Of a stretch of DNA of 16,575 nucleotides, positions 8,340-15,457 are shown piece by piece. A model generated the notes under the pieces. That model ran no database searches and was not told the DNA's origin. It was given only the letters and a program-made list of their open reading frames with translations. This DNA comes from an uncultured Eubacteriales bacterium (GTDB lineage: Bacteria; Bacillota; Clostridia; Oscillospirales; CAG-272): the NCBI GenBank assembly GCA_910586545.1, contig CAJUIQ010000032.1, positions 1-16,575 of the forward strand, read 5' to 3'. Made by a program: the position numbers and the translations under genes. The number at the start of each line of letters is the position of its first letter. The first letter of the stretch is position 1.

Positions 8340-8966
8340 CTATTCCAGCAAAGAAAATTGCCGTACCAGCCTTACCGCCTGTGCTTCTACATCAGAAACA
8401 CCGTCGTTGCGGATCACACCATCGCATCGAAGCGCCAATTCGGTGTCGGACAATTGTGCATCCAGCCTACGCACTGCCTGCTGTTCCGTAATCCCATCCC
8501 GCGCACAAATACGCTGCACCAGCACTGCCGCCGGAGCGTGCACATAAAATATTAGGTCACACATCTTATCAAATCCGCTTTCAAATAAAACTGGCGCATC
8601 GATCAAAACCGTACTAAAGCCAGCGTTTTTCAGGGAAACGATTTGTTTTTGTGTCTCTTTTTTTATGTATTTATGGGTAATAGTATTTAATTGCTGCAGG
8701 CGTGATTCATTCCCCGGCGCAAAGACAATGTCTGCAAGGGCACGTTTGTTTAAATCCCCTGCCTCATTCAATACCCTGTCGCCAAACGCTTCTATAATCG
8801 CAGACAAACATGGGGTGGGATTCCCACGGCATCCCATCACAAGCGCTTTGTACACTGCATCGGTATCAATGGAAGGGATTCCAAGCCTTTCGAAAATACT
8901 ACAAACATACCCCTTGCCACTGCCGCTTCTGCCGCACAATCCCACAATTTTTATTTTTCTGCTCAT
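8340..8966 (-). CDS. coaE: Dephospho-CoA kinase
   Basis: A 208-residue P-loop kinase that phosphorylates the ribose 3'-OH of dephospho-CoA, the last step of coenzyme A synthesis. The Walker A loop is at residues 12-19 (GRSGSGKG); the substrate-side aspartates are D34 and D36 in SIDTDAVYK; LIDAPVLFESG near the middle corresponds to the conserved lid/base region; the R-x-x-AQ-like element is RRLDAQ. The ATG at 8966 is preferred over an in-frame TTG at 8990, because it overlaps the Gfo/Idh stop in a classic ATGA junction, which implies translational coupling. Family length is about 195-210, which fits the shorter start. Confidence 0.95.
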   Translation of the reverse strand: MSRKIKIVGLCGRSGSGKGYVCSIFERLGIPSIDTDAVYKALVMGCRGNPTPCLSAIIEAFGDRVLNEAGDLNKRALADIVFAPGNESRLQQLNTITHKYIKKETQKQIVSLKNAGFSTVLIDAPVLFESGFDKMCDLIFYVHAPAAVLVQRICARDGITEQQAVRRLDAQLSDTELALRCDGVIRNDGVSDVEAQAVRLVRQFSLLE

Positions 8967-10081
8967 ATTGTGCGCACCGCTTCCCTGCAACCAGTCTGAT
9001 CAGAGAGGTACGCGGCTTCCATAACCGCCTGCACATGGGCAGCTTCATCAAAAGAAGGAGAAACGGACCTGCCGCAGTGCACGCCATCCAAAAAATTATA
9101 CATGCTTGCAATATGACCCCGCAGCCATCCGACGGGCGCTTTTACCCCTGGAAATATTCCGCCTGGTGCTGGATAGCGTCCGCAGCACTCAATTTTGGTA
9201 TATCCTTTTTCTGCCGCCGGGGCGGCGTTGTCGTAGAACCAAAGGAAATTAGGCTGCATTAAATCAAATCGTATACTGCCACGCTCACCGTAAATTTCAA
9301 AACAATGGTCGTCGTTTGTACCGCACATAATCTTACCTACAGAAATTGTTCCACATGCCCCGCAGGAAAGCGTTGCAGTCAAATAAAAGGCCTCGTCAGC
9401 ATTGGTGGACCACATAGCCCCATCCATTCCCAAGCGGCTTGGATACGCGATTTGGCTCATACCAGACACCTGTGTAAAAGGGCCGCAAAGATATTGGATT
9501 AAATCAATTGTATGGGACCCTAAATCAAACAGAACACCCCCACCGCAAATATCCCGGTTTTGTTTCCAGCCTGCATTTTTATCCGGATCAGCAGCACTGC
9601 TGTGAAAAAATGTCCCACGGAAGCTAAGAATCCGACCGAGTCGCCCGGCATCTACTAATTCTTTTGCACGCATAACCGGCAGCATAAAGCGCGTATTGAA
9701 AACGACCGCGTAGGTTTTGCCCAAGTCTTTTGCCAGGCTCGCAATTTCAAACGCCTCATCTGCAGTAACGCACAGGGGTTTCTCGCAGTAGATATGCTTA
9801 CCTGCCCGCATTGCCTTTTTCAATGTATCATAATGAAATATGTTTGGGGTACAGATATCTATTACATCAATAGAAGGATCCGCAATCATTTCTTCTGGAC
9901 ATGTATAGACCCGTCCAAGGCCGTATCGTTCACATGCAGCCAGTGCGGTTTGAGAATGTGCCGTACAAACACCGGTAATCTTTGCAGAAAACGGCAGCGG
10001 AGCATAAAAATACTTTAAATTTTCAATAGACCAAGCATGCGTGCGTCCCATGCTTCCAAAACCGATCAATCCGATATTCAT
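8963..10081 (-). CDS. Gfo/Idh/MocA family NAD(P)-dependent oxidoreductase
   Basis: A 372-residue sugar-type dehydrogenase. The N-terminal Rossmann fold opens with the dinucleotide loop GFGSMG at residues 7-12; the conserved EKP is at 100-102 (HIYCEKPLC); the C-terminal domain carries GGGVLFDLGSHTID (180-193), where D186 and H190 occupy the usual active-site positions. The family oxidises or reduces sugars, inositols and related polyols; the actual substrate cannot be read from sequence. The start has GGAATGGAG five bases before the ATG. It follows a 233-base leader with two hairpins and overlaps coaE by 4 bases, so its promoter probably also serves the housekeeping genes downstream. An oxidoreductase at the head of a translation/CoA operon is not an obvious functional partner. 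Confidence 0.92.
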   Translation of the reverse strand: MNIGLIGFGSMGRTHAWSIENLKYFYAPLPFSAKITGVCTAHSQTALAACERYGLGRVYTCPEEMIADPSIDVIDICTPNIFHYDTLKKAMRAGKHIYCEKPLCVTADEAFEIASLAKDLGKTYAVVFNTRFMLPVMRAKELVDAGRLGRILSFRGTFFHSSAADPDKNAGWKQNRDICGGGVLFDLGSHTIDLIQYLCGPFTQVSGMSQIAYPSRLGMDGAMWSTNADEAFYLTATLSCGACGTISVGKIMCGTNDDHCFEIYGERGSIRFDLMQPNFLWFYDNAAPAAEKGYTKIECCGRYPAPGGIFPGVKAPVGWLRGHIASMYNFLDGVHCGRSVSPSFDEAAHVQAVMEAAYLSDQTGCREAVRTI

Positions 10082-10105
10082 AAAATCTCCATTCCGCCGC
10101 AGTGT

Positions 10106-10141
10106 GTCGGCACAAATTGTTCATGAAAAAGCTGTGCCGAC
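10106..10141 (-). promoter_or_regulatory. 9-bp hairpin in the leader of the Gfo/Idh gene
   Basis: GTCGGCACA (10106-10114) pairs exactly with TGTGCCGAC (10133-10141), with an 18-base loop. It sits 25 bases before the Gfo/Idh start and is not followed by a U-run on either strand, so it is not a normal terminator. The right arm can alternatively pair within 10132-10152 (CTGT+CGAC with GTCG+ACAG, a 2-base bulge and a GAA loop on the plus strand), so the two structures exclude each other. The arm sequence is 10 of 11 bases identical to the hairpin at 1905-1938. Confidence 0.45.
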
Positions 10142-10166
10142 GAAGTCGACAGAAATGAGGCAGTTC

Positions 10167-10211
10167 CCATGTCCAAGCTGATTTTGGGTGCGAAATCGGC
10201 TATCTACATGG
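10167..10211 (-). promoter_or_regulatory. Bulged stem-loop in the Gfo/Idh leader
   Basis: CCATGT (10167-10172) pairs with ACATGG (10206-10211). Nested inside, GC-t-GATTT (10077+100, i.e. 10177-10184) pairs with AAATC-g-GC (10193-10200), separated by an internal loop and closed by an 8-base apical loop. The region lies between the proposed promoter and the hairpin at 10106-10141. I do not recognise a known riboswitch class. The pairing is seen by eye only; no folding energy was computed. Confidence 0.35.
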
Positions 10212-10289
10212 TTCGTTGAATCTTATTTTCACACTAAATCTCTCTTTAAGAAAAATACTAAAAATGAATCAAATTTCCATACAAAGATT

Positions 10290-10318
10290 AGTTTAGCATA
10301 ATTTTACCAATTATTCAA
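10290..10318 (-). promoter_or_regulatory. Putative sigma-A promoter for the Gfo/Idh-coaE-... operon
   Basis: On the minus strand TTGAAT (10318-10313) and TAAACT (10295-10290) are separated by exactly 17 bases; each hexamer matches consensus at 4 of 6 positions. The -35 overlaps the stop codon of the YpeB-like gene. Transcription from here would give a leader of about 200 bases before the Gfo/Idh start, containing two hairpins. Confidence 0.4.
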
Positions 10319-11244
10319 TGACTTTTCCGTGAATTATCCGCAATTTTCCCCGTAAGCAATGCATCTGCATTCATAAAAATTACACTGCCAGTATCCCGGC
10401 GCACGCCCACAGTAATTGGAGCCGTAGGATAGGCTGGATAGGAAAAGGAAAAATAATAACATCCTTCCTGGTCTTGTGCAGTTTTTTCCTCCATCTCCTT
10501 TGGTACTCCATTGCCGCGTAAAGCCGGCGGAAGCGTTCGCTGTAAAAATACCACAGCATTTTTACAGCATGTTGATCTATCCAAAACCGCTTCCCCCGCA
10601 ACACATCCAAAAGCATAGAAATAGGGCAAATGCAACGGTCCATATACAGCAAGATATCGATTGCCATAATAAAAATAAACTGTGTCGTTTCTATTTCCTG
10701 AAACAGAAAAATTTTCATTGTTTTCAAATATCCAAGACAAAGCCTCCCGCACTTCTTTCGAAGCATATTCCGCGCCTGCCTGCAATCCTTCTGCATCTGT
10801 GTGTTTATCCAGTTTTATCTGTTTGCATAACTTTTCAAGCATAGCAGCTTTTTCCACATTTGTACTTTCTACAAATACACTGCTCTGCAAGCAACGGTTT
10901 AGTTCCATTGCCTGCGCCTCGCAGTACTCGGCGGACGCAAAAGAATTCAACCACGTAAACAAAATTTCTTTGGCATCCGGGGAAATAGAAAGTCCTGCCA
11001 AATAATTCCCTGCAGCACAGGTCTGAGAGGCAATTCTTTCTAAACTTGCGCCTTCTAATCTCAGCGCATATGCTGCTCGTGTCGCTTCTCCAAATTGATA
11101 AAACATTCTGGTTTGTGTTTTATCCACCTCCAATTGTGCAGCGGCAGTACGCATTTGCGACTGATGCCAAATGCCAAATGCACAGATGGCGGCAGCTGCA
11201 GAACACGTTATTGCTCGTATATACTTTCTCCTATAGTTTTTCAT
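10315..11244 (-). CDS. YpeB-like membrane-anchored protein (tentative)
   Basis: A 309-residue protein with an uncleaved signal anchor at residues 10-25 (AITCSAAAAICAFGIW after a basic MKNYRRKYIR head). A helical region follows (about 35-150), with heptad-like runs such as QLEVDKTQTRMFYQFGEATRAA split around an SISPDAKE turn; this resembles the helical part of the spore germination protein YpeB. The C-terminal 90 residues (CYYFSFSY, then ITVGVRRDTGSVIFMNADALL) resemble a PepSY-type repeat, as in YpeB. YpeB is usually about 450 residues, so this would be a short form, and its normal partner SleB is not adjacent. The match is by pattern and memory, not alignment; an unrelated exported protein remains possible. 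The Shine-Dalgarno AGAGG lies 7 bases before ATG. It is the first gene of the minus block, divergent from holB. Confidence 0.5.
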   Translation of the reverse strand: MKNYRRKYIRAITCSAAAAICAFGIWHQSQMRTAAAQLEVDKTQTRMFYQFGEATRAAYALRLEGASLERIASQTCAAGNYLAGLSISPDAKEILFTWLNSFASAEYCEAQAMELNRCLQSSVFVESTNVEKAAMLEKLCKQIKLDKHTDAEGLQAGAEYASKEVREALSWIFENNENFSVSGNRNDTVYFYYGNRYLAVYGPLHLPYFYAFGCVAGEAVLDRSTCCKNAVVFLQRTLPPALRGNGVPKEMEEKTAQDQEGCYYFSFSYPAYPTAPITVGVRRDTGSVIFMNADALLTGKIADNSRKSH

Positions 11245-11441
11245 GTTTTCGCCTCTTTTTACAATTGCAAATATATTTTTAGTTTTTCGCTAAACCGTCA
11301 AAACACCCACTGTATTTTTCGGGAATACAAGCGGAATTTGCTTTTGCTTCCAACCACACAACGCTGTGTGAATTTGTTTGACAAACGACGGATTTTTTGT
11401 TATAATTATTTGCACTGAAAATGATTTCGCGGAGGAACGAG
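11245..11441. promoter_or_regulatory. Divergent intergenic region between the YpeB-like gene and holB
   Basis: This region of about 200 bases holds the strong holB promoter (11378-11406) and two inverted repeats: tgtatt-N7-aataca (11311-11329) and CACACA-ACGC-TGTGTG (11355-11370), the latter 7 bases upstream of the -35 box. For the leftward gene I see only a weak possibility: TTGACG at 11301-11296 on the minus strand with an AT-rich AAATAT or TATATT at poor spacing. If the gene is YpeB-like, a sporulation sigma factor would be expected instead of sigma-A. No further ORF is supported here. Confidence 0.55.
11378..11406 (+). promoter_or_regulatory. Perfect-consensus sigma-A promoter for holB
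   Basis: TTGACA at 11378-11383 and TATAAT at 11401-11406 are both exact consensus hexamers with the optimal 17-base spacer. Transcription should start near 11413, leaving a leader of about 30 bases before the GGAGG and ATG of holB. Confidence 0.88.
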
Positions 11442-12440
11442 ATGAGGCATTTTTTTCCGGCATTATATGGCAATGAAAAAACAAAAAATCTCATAGGCCG
11501 CGACATTCTTGAAAAGAAACAGCATCACGCATATATTTTAGAAGGTCCCACAGGCAGTGGAAAACATGTATTGGCCTGTGAAATTGCGAAAGCGCTCTTG
11601 TGTCTGCGAAAAGATGTACCCGCGTTTCCCTGCGGCACATGTCTCCAGTGTAAAAAAATGGATGCGCAGTCTCACACGGATATTGCATATGTAAACAGCG
11701 GCGACAAGGCTTCTCTGGCTGTAGAGACAGTGCGGGAAACGCTGGCAACGCTTTCCTATGCGCCTGATGAAGGAAACTATAAAATATATATTTTTGAAGA
11801 CGCCCAAAAAATGACTGTGCAGGCACAGAACGCATTACTGCTTTCCTTAGAGGAACCGCCGCCGTACGCTGTTTTTATCTTGCTGGTCACGGATGCGGCT
11901 GCACTTCTGGAAACAATTCGCAGTCGTGCCACGATATTCTCCATGCAGCAATTTACCAATGATTCTATTTTCACATACTTAGAACAAACCGGAATACAAG
12001 GAACAAAAGAGCGTCTTCGCGAAGCCGCCGACGCATCTGGCGGAATCATCGGCACAGCAAAAGCTTTTCTTCTTGGAGAAGACGCTACAGCCGGTCTTCG
12101 TACCGCCGCAGACGAATGGATCTGTACATTGTGTACCAAAACAGTCACAGAAGCGCTGGTCTATTGTTCTCAAATCAAATTTTCTCGGACAGAATTCGAT
12201 ACGTTTCTGATCTATGCAATGGCTGCCTTGCGGGACAGGATTGCGATAAAGCTTGGAGGGAAAGAACTCTTATTTTATCAGCAGGCAAGTCAAATACAAG
12301 ACGCACCCGGAAATACGCTGGCGCGGTTGAACGCTCTATATGACGCCTTGTATGATGCAAGAGAAGAAATTGTGCGAAGTAATGCATCCCCTTACCCGAT
12401 TTTATGTACTTTAACAGAAAGACATTTTCGACAAATCTGA
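11442..12440 (+). CDS. holB: DNA polymerase III delta-prime subunit
   Basis: A 332-residue clamp-loader subunit that, with DnaX and delta, opens the sliding clamp onto primed DNA. The Walker A-like loop is GPTGSGKH at 35-42; the zinc module has C54, C64, C67 and C70 (CGTCLQC). The Walker B position reads IYIFEDAQKM, followed by NALLLSLEEPPPYA, and the sensor/arginine-finger site is IRSRATIFS, where SRA replaces the usual SRC. The start at 11442 is chosen because GGAGG lies 6 bases before it; an ATG 21 bases earlier has no such site and would overlap the Shine-Dalgarno. It is followed 23 bases later by ricT, as in Bacillus subtilis (holB-yaaT). The C-terminal half is diverged, as is usual for this subunit. 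Confidence 0.93.
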   Translation: MRHFFPALYGNEKTKNLIGRDILEKKQHHAYILEGPTGSGKHVLACEIAKALLCLRKDVPAFPCGTCLQCKKMDAQSHTDIAYVNSGDKASLAVETVRETLATLSYAPDEGNYKIYIFEDAQKMTVQAQNALLLSLEEPPPYAVFILLVTDAAALLETIRSRATIFSMQQFTNDSIFTYLEQTGIQGTKERLREAADASGGIIGTAKAFLLGEDATAGLRTAADEWICTLCTKTVTEALVYCSQIKFSRTEFDTFLIYAMAALRDRIAIKLGGKELLFYQQASQIQDAPGNTLARLNALYDALYDAREEIVRSNASPYPILCTLTERHFRQI

Positions 12441-12463
12441 CTAAACGATAATGGAGAAAAAAC

Positions 12464-13402
12464 ATGGAAGAAAACACAAAAAATATAGACGATGCCCTTG
12501 CAGAAACGCAGGAGATGCCTGCGTTTGCAGAGGTTGTGGGTGTGAAATTTAAAAGCGCAGGTAAGGTATATTATTTTTCTCCCGAAGGTTTGCGATTTTC
12601 TATTGGGGATAAAGTAATCGTCCGTACTGCGCGTGGTGTGGAACTTGGATTTATTGCGCAGGAAAACAAAACCGTTGCCCAATCGGAAATTGTTGCCCCT
12701 TTATGTCCTGTTTTGCGTCAGGCGGCTTTGGAAGATATCCAGCGTTGGGAATCCAATAAACAGCTGGAAAAGACAGCATTTGAAACCTGTGTAAAGCTGA
12801 TATCCAAGCATAAGCTGGATATGAAGCTAATTGAAGCGGAATATACCTTTGATAACAGTAAGCTTTTGTTTTATTTTTCAGCAGATGGCAGAGTGGATTT
12901 CCGAGATCTTGTCAAAGAGCTCGCTTCCGTATTTCATACACGCATTGAACTGCGGCAAATTGGAATACGGGACGAGGCGAAAATGATGGGGGGCCTTGGC
13001 GTATGCGGCAGACCATTCTGCTGTTCTACATTTTTATCCGATTTCGCGCAAGTTTCCATAAAAATGGCTAAGGAGCAAAATTTAAGTCTAAATTCTTCAA
13101 AAATTTCCGGCGCCTGCGGACGTCTAATGTGCTGTCTGCGCTTTGAAAGCGAAGCCTACGAGGCGGAGCTTCAAGCGACCCCGCCGGTAGACAGTAAAGT
13201 AAAAACGCCGGATGGCGTTGGATTCGTAACAGAAATTTCTCCTCTCACCGGCATGTGCAAAGTTTCCATTCATGACAAAGGCGTAGATATTATAAAATCT
13301 TTTCATCGGGATAAATTTAATGTAATCGGAAAACGCAGCCGCGGCGACAGAGGAAAACGCAGTGAGGAAGGCGCCTGTGACGTCTCGGAAAAGAACAGTT
13401 AG
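12464..13402 (+). CDS. ricT: PSP1-domain protein RicT (YaaT)
   Basis: A 312-residue cytosolic protein of the PSP1 family. In B. subtilis RicT with RicA and RicF forms a complex that carries two [4Fe-4S] clusters, stimulates RNase Y-dependent mRNA maturation, and promotes sporulation and competence. The PSP1 domain spans about residues 20-235. Two cysteine clusters are visible: C181, C186, C187 (VCGRPFCCSTF) and C218, C223, C224 (ACGRLMCCLRF), both strongly conserved in the family and suited to iron-sulfur binding. Between them is the SIKMAKEQNLSLN signature. The last 60 residues are charged and probably flexible (KRSRGDRGKRSEEG). A GGAG lies 7 bases before ATG, and the gene follows holB by 23 bases. 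RicA and RicF are not in the window. No clear terminator follows; the next gene has its own promoter. Confidence 0.94.
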   Translation: MEENTKNIDDALAETQEMPAFAEVVGVKFKSAGKVYYFSPEGLRFSIGDKVIVRTARGVELGFIAQENKTVAQSEIVAPLCPVLRQAALEDIQRWESNKQLEKTAFETCVKLISKHKLDMKLIEAEYTFDNSKLLFYFSADGRVDFRDLVKELASVFHTRIELRQIGIRDEAKMMGGLGVCGRPFCCSTFLSDFAQVSIKMAKEQNLSLNSSKISGACGRLMCCLRFESEAYEAELQATPPVDSKVKTPDGVGFVTEISPLTGMCKVSIHDKGVDIIKSFHRDKFNVIGKRSRGDRGKRSEEGACDVSEKNS

Positions 13403-13447
13403 CAATTCCCTATTTAAAAAAATACCTTAAAAAATTTATAAAAACTC

Positions 13448-13476
13448 TTTGCATAGAAGATATTTTGTGGTATACT
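13448..13476 (+). promoter_or_regulatory. Putative extended -10 promoter of the ferredoxin gene
   Basis: TATACT at 13471-13476 is preceded by TGG (a TGn extended -10) and, 17 bases upstream, by TTTGCA at 13448-13453, which matches the -35 consensus at 4 of 6 positions. The leader to the ferredoxin ATG is about 40 bases. This promoter in the gap after ricT implies that the ferredoxin is transcribed on its own, probably at a high level. Confidence 0.6.
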
Positions 13477-13523
13477 GTAGCCGCGGTGCAAACTGTAAAT
13501 GAATTTTAATGGAGGTAGTAACA

Positions 13524-13694
13524 ATGGCATATACAATCTCTGATGATTGCATTTCCTGCGGCGCATGTGCTGCTGAGTGTCCTGTAGAAGCAATTTCTGA
13601 GGGCGATGGAAAGTATGTAATCGATGCTGATAAGTGTCTCGATTGCGGCGCCTGCGCAGGCGCTTGCCCTGTAGACGCTCCCAAGGCTGAGTAA
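13524..13694 (+). CDS. 2[4Fe-4S] ferredoxin, clostridial type
   Basis: A 56-residue electron carrier of the classic clostridial kind, built from two internally repeated halves. Each half has a C-x2-C-x2-C-x3-C-P motif: C9, C12, C15, C19 (CISCGACAAECP) and C38, C41, C44, C48 (CLDCGACAGACP), which together bind two [4Fe-4S] clusters. Such proteins shuttle low-potential electrons for pyruvate:ferredoxin oxidoreductase, hydrogenase, Rnf and similar enzymes. The ATG at 13524 is chosen because GGAGG lies 8 bases before it; an ATG 15 bases earlier overlaps the Shine-Dalgarno. It has its own promoter and a strong terminator, so it is a separate transcription unit inside the holB-metG cluster, at a position where B. 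subtilis carries yabA. Confidence 0.96.
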   Translation: MAYTISDDCISCGACAAECPVEAISEGDGKYVIDADKCLDCGACAGACPVDAPKAE

Positions 13695-13705
13695 GAACAT
13701 ACTGT

Positions 13706-13736
13706 AAGGAGCGGAGCAATATGCTCCGCTCCTTTT
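13706..13736 (+). terminator. Intrinsic terminator of the ferredoxin gene
   Basis: A perfect 13-bp stem: AAGGAGCGGAGCA (13706-13718) pairs with TGCTCCGCTCCTT (13722-13734) around a 3-base loop. The T-stretch TTTT (13733-13736) is followed by CATTAT. It begins 11 bases after the ferredoxin stop. The T-run is short, but the stem is very GC-rich. Confidence 0.85.
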
Positions 13737-13772
13737 CATTATAAATTTTTATGATTTGGAAAGGACTTTTGC

Positions 13773-14543
13773 ATGGAATCCAGTATCCTCCCGCTGCCAG
13801 ACGAGCGTCTGGATAAAATCAATGAAAATTTGTCTCTTTTACAATTAAAAGATGGGTTGACCTTTGGTACGGACGCATATCTCCTTGTTGCCTTTACGAG
13901 ACCGCAGCGTACTGCAGGAGCCGATCTTGGAAGCGGTACCGGCGTCGCGGCTTTTCTGTGTCTTGCAAAAAATAAATTTCCTCACATGCATGCTTTTGAA
14001 GCACAGTCGCGCTTCGCCAATCTCATTGAAAAAAATGCAAAACTAAATGCACTTTCCAAAAAAATTACTGTCCACGCAAAAGATATACGCCACGCAACGC
14101 CGCAAGATACTAGCGGATGGCTCTCTGGTATTATTTCTAACCCTCCCTATATGAAAGGAAAATCCGGATTTGAAAACGCATCTGATGCAAAAAACATTGC
14201 TCGCCGAGAAGTGCTTGGCACAATTGAAGACTTTTGTCACTGTGCTTCTTCCCTGCTGAAACATGGCGGCCTTTTCACCGTTGTATACCGTCCCCAGCGC
14301 CTTGCAGATCTTTTTTATGCCATGCGCAGCAATAATTTGGAACCCAAACGAATTGTTTTTGTGCATCCGGATGCTACGTCAGCGCCCAGCCTTGTATTGG
14401 TAGAGGCAAAAAAAGGCGCAGCCTCTTCTCTTTTGTGGGCAAGACCGCTGATCATTTATAAAGCGGGAACCAGAATATATACAGAAGATATGGACAAGGT
14501 ATATGAAACATGTTCCATGGATTTCTTATTTGAAGGAAAATAA
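13773..14543 (+). CDS. trmN6: tRNA1(Val) (adenine37-N6)-methyltransferase family protein (YabB/TrmN6-like)
   Basis: A 256-residue class I SAM-dependent methyltransferase. The SAM-binding motif I is DLGSGTG at residues 51-57, and the N6-adenine-type catalytic motif NPPY is at 123-126 (IISNPPYMKG). The N-terminal part, with LQLKDGLTFGTDAYLL, matches the family of E. coli YfiC/TrmN6 and B. subtilis YabB. By family it methylates N6 of A37 in tRNA1(Val), though activity on the same tRNA in this organism is inferred. An AAAGGA lies 7 bases before ATG. It is placed between ricT/ferredoxin and rsmI, as yabB is in Bacillus, and is 35 bases before rsmI. Its promoter is not obvious; it may rely on read-through past the ferredoxin terminator or on a weak promoter in 13737-13772. 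Confidence 0.88.
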   Translation: MESSILPLPDERLDKINENLSLLQLKDGLTFGTDAYLLVAFTRPQRTAGADLGSGTGVAAFLCLAKNKFPHMHAFEAQSRFANLIEKNAKLNALSKKITVHAKDIRHATPQDTSGWLSGIISNPPYMKGKSGFENASDAKNIARREVLGTIEDFCHCASSLLKHGGLFTVVYRPQRLADLFYAMRSNNLEPKRIVFVHPDATSAPSLVLVEAKKGAASSLLWARPLIIYKAGTRIYTEDMDKVYETCSMDFLFEGK

Positions 14544-14578
14544 AAGCTCTGTTTGCAAAGAAAGGTAGCGTCCCAGGT

Positions 14579-15442
14579 ATGGATACAGAAAAAAATAAGG
14601 TTTTAGGAGGCACACTATATTTGGTGGCAACTCCTATCGGAAATCTTTCTGATATGACGGAACGAGCGCTGAAAGTACTTTCGCAGGTTGATTTTGTGGC
14701 TGCGGAGGATACCCGTAACACCGGCGTCCTTTTGTCTCGTTTTGGCATATCCAAGCCCCTCGTCAGTTATTTTGAACACAATAAGCGTCAGCGTGGAGAA
14801 ATCATTGTGAACCGCCTTCTGCAGGGAGAATCCTGTGCGCTGGTAACAGATGCGGGCATGCCCGCTATAAGTGATCCTGGAGAAGATTTGGTAGCGCTGT
14901 GCGCCCAAAAGGGAGTCCCTGTTACGGCGATACCTGGCTGCTGCGCCGCTGTTACCGCGCTTGTGTTGTCCGCACTGCCTACAGGACGATTTGTATTTGA
15001 AGGATTTCTTACTACCAGCAAAAGTGATCGGTACCGTCGGCTGGAGGAATTGGCGACAGAACGCCGCACTATGATCTTTTACGAAGCTCCGCACAAGCTG
15101 CGTCGAACGCTTTCGGACATGGAACATTTTTTTGGCGGGCAACGCCGGATTACTCTATGCCGTGAGTTGACCAAACTGAATGAAGAAACGATACATACCA
15201 CCCTTGGCGGCGCCGTAGAAAAGTATGAGAAAAAAGATCCCAAAGGAGAATATGTTCTGGTACTGGAAGGAGCCCCATCCTGCGCGGAAGAGGTAGCATA
15301 TCCGGCAGATCCTGCAAAGCACGTGCAAATGTACATAGATATGGGAATGCGAAATATGGATGCCATTAAGGCGGCGGCGAAGGAACGGGGTATACCGAAA
15401 GCAGAACTTTATAAAGCGCTGATCGATGCAAAAGAGGAATAA
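14579..15442 (+). CDS. rsmI: 16S rRNA (cytidine1402-2'-O)-methyltransferase
   Basis: A 287-residue tetrapyrrole-methylase-fold enzyme that 2'-O-methylates C1402 in the decoding centre of 16S rRNA. Family motifs: GTLYLVATPIGNLSD at 11-25, AAEDTRNTG at 41-49, SYFEHN at 63-68, VTDAGMPAISDPG at 89-101, and the IPG loop at 118-120. That loop reads IPGCCA where most members have IPGPSA or IPGASA, a small deviation in the cofactor pocket region. The C-terminal RsmI helix region (AAKERGIPKAELYKAL) is intact. The Shine-Dalgarno is poor: AGAAAGG lies 13 bases before ATG, with only AGGT close by, but no other in-frame start fits. It lies between trmN6 and metG, as yabC does in Bacillus. Confidence 0.95.
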   Translation: MDTEKNKVLGGTLYLVATPIGNLSDMTERALKVLSQVDFVAAEDTRNTGVLLSRFGISKPLVSYFEHNKRQRGEIIVNRLLQGESCALVTDAGMPAISDPGEDLVALCAQKGVPVTAIPGCCAAVTALVLSALPTGRFVFEGFLTTSKSDRYRRLEELATERRTMIFYEAPHKLRRTLSDMEHFFGGQRRITLCRELTKLNEETIHTTLGGAVEKYEKKDPKGEYVLVLEGAPSCAEEVAYPADPAKHVQMYIDMGMRNMDAIKAAAKERGIPKAELYKALIDAKEE

Positions 15443-15457
15443 AATACCATTCTGCTA

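Noticed and set aside
8967..8990. Longer CoaE with a TTG start at 8990
   Set aside because: The ATG at 8966 gives the usual family length, starts right before the P-loop strand and forms an ATGA overlap with the upstream gene.
12464..13402. RicT as a fused or altered iron-sulfur enzyme
   Set aside because: The six cysteines are the normal conserved RicT set; length and motifs match the family.
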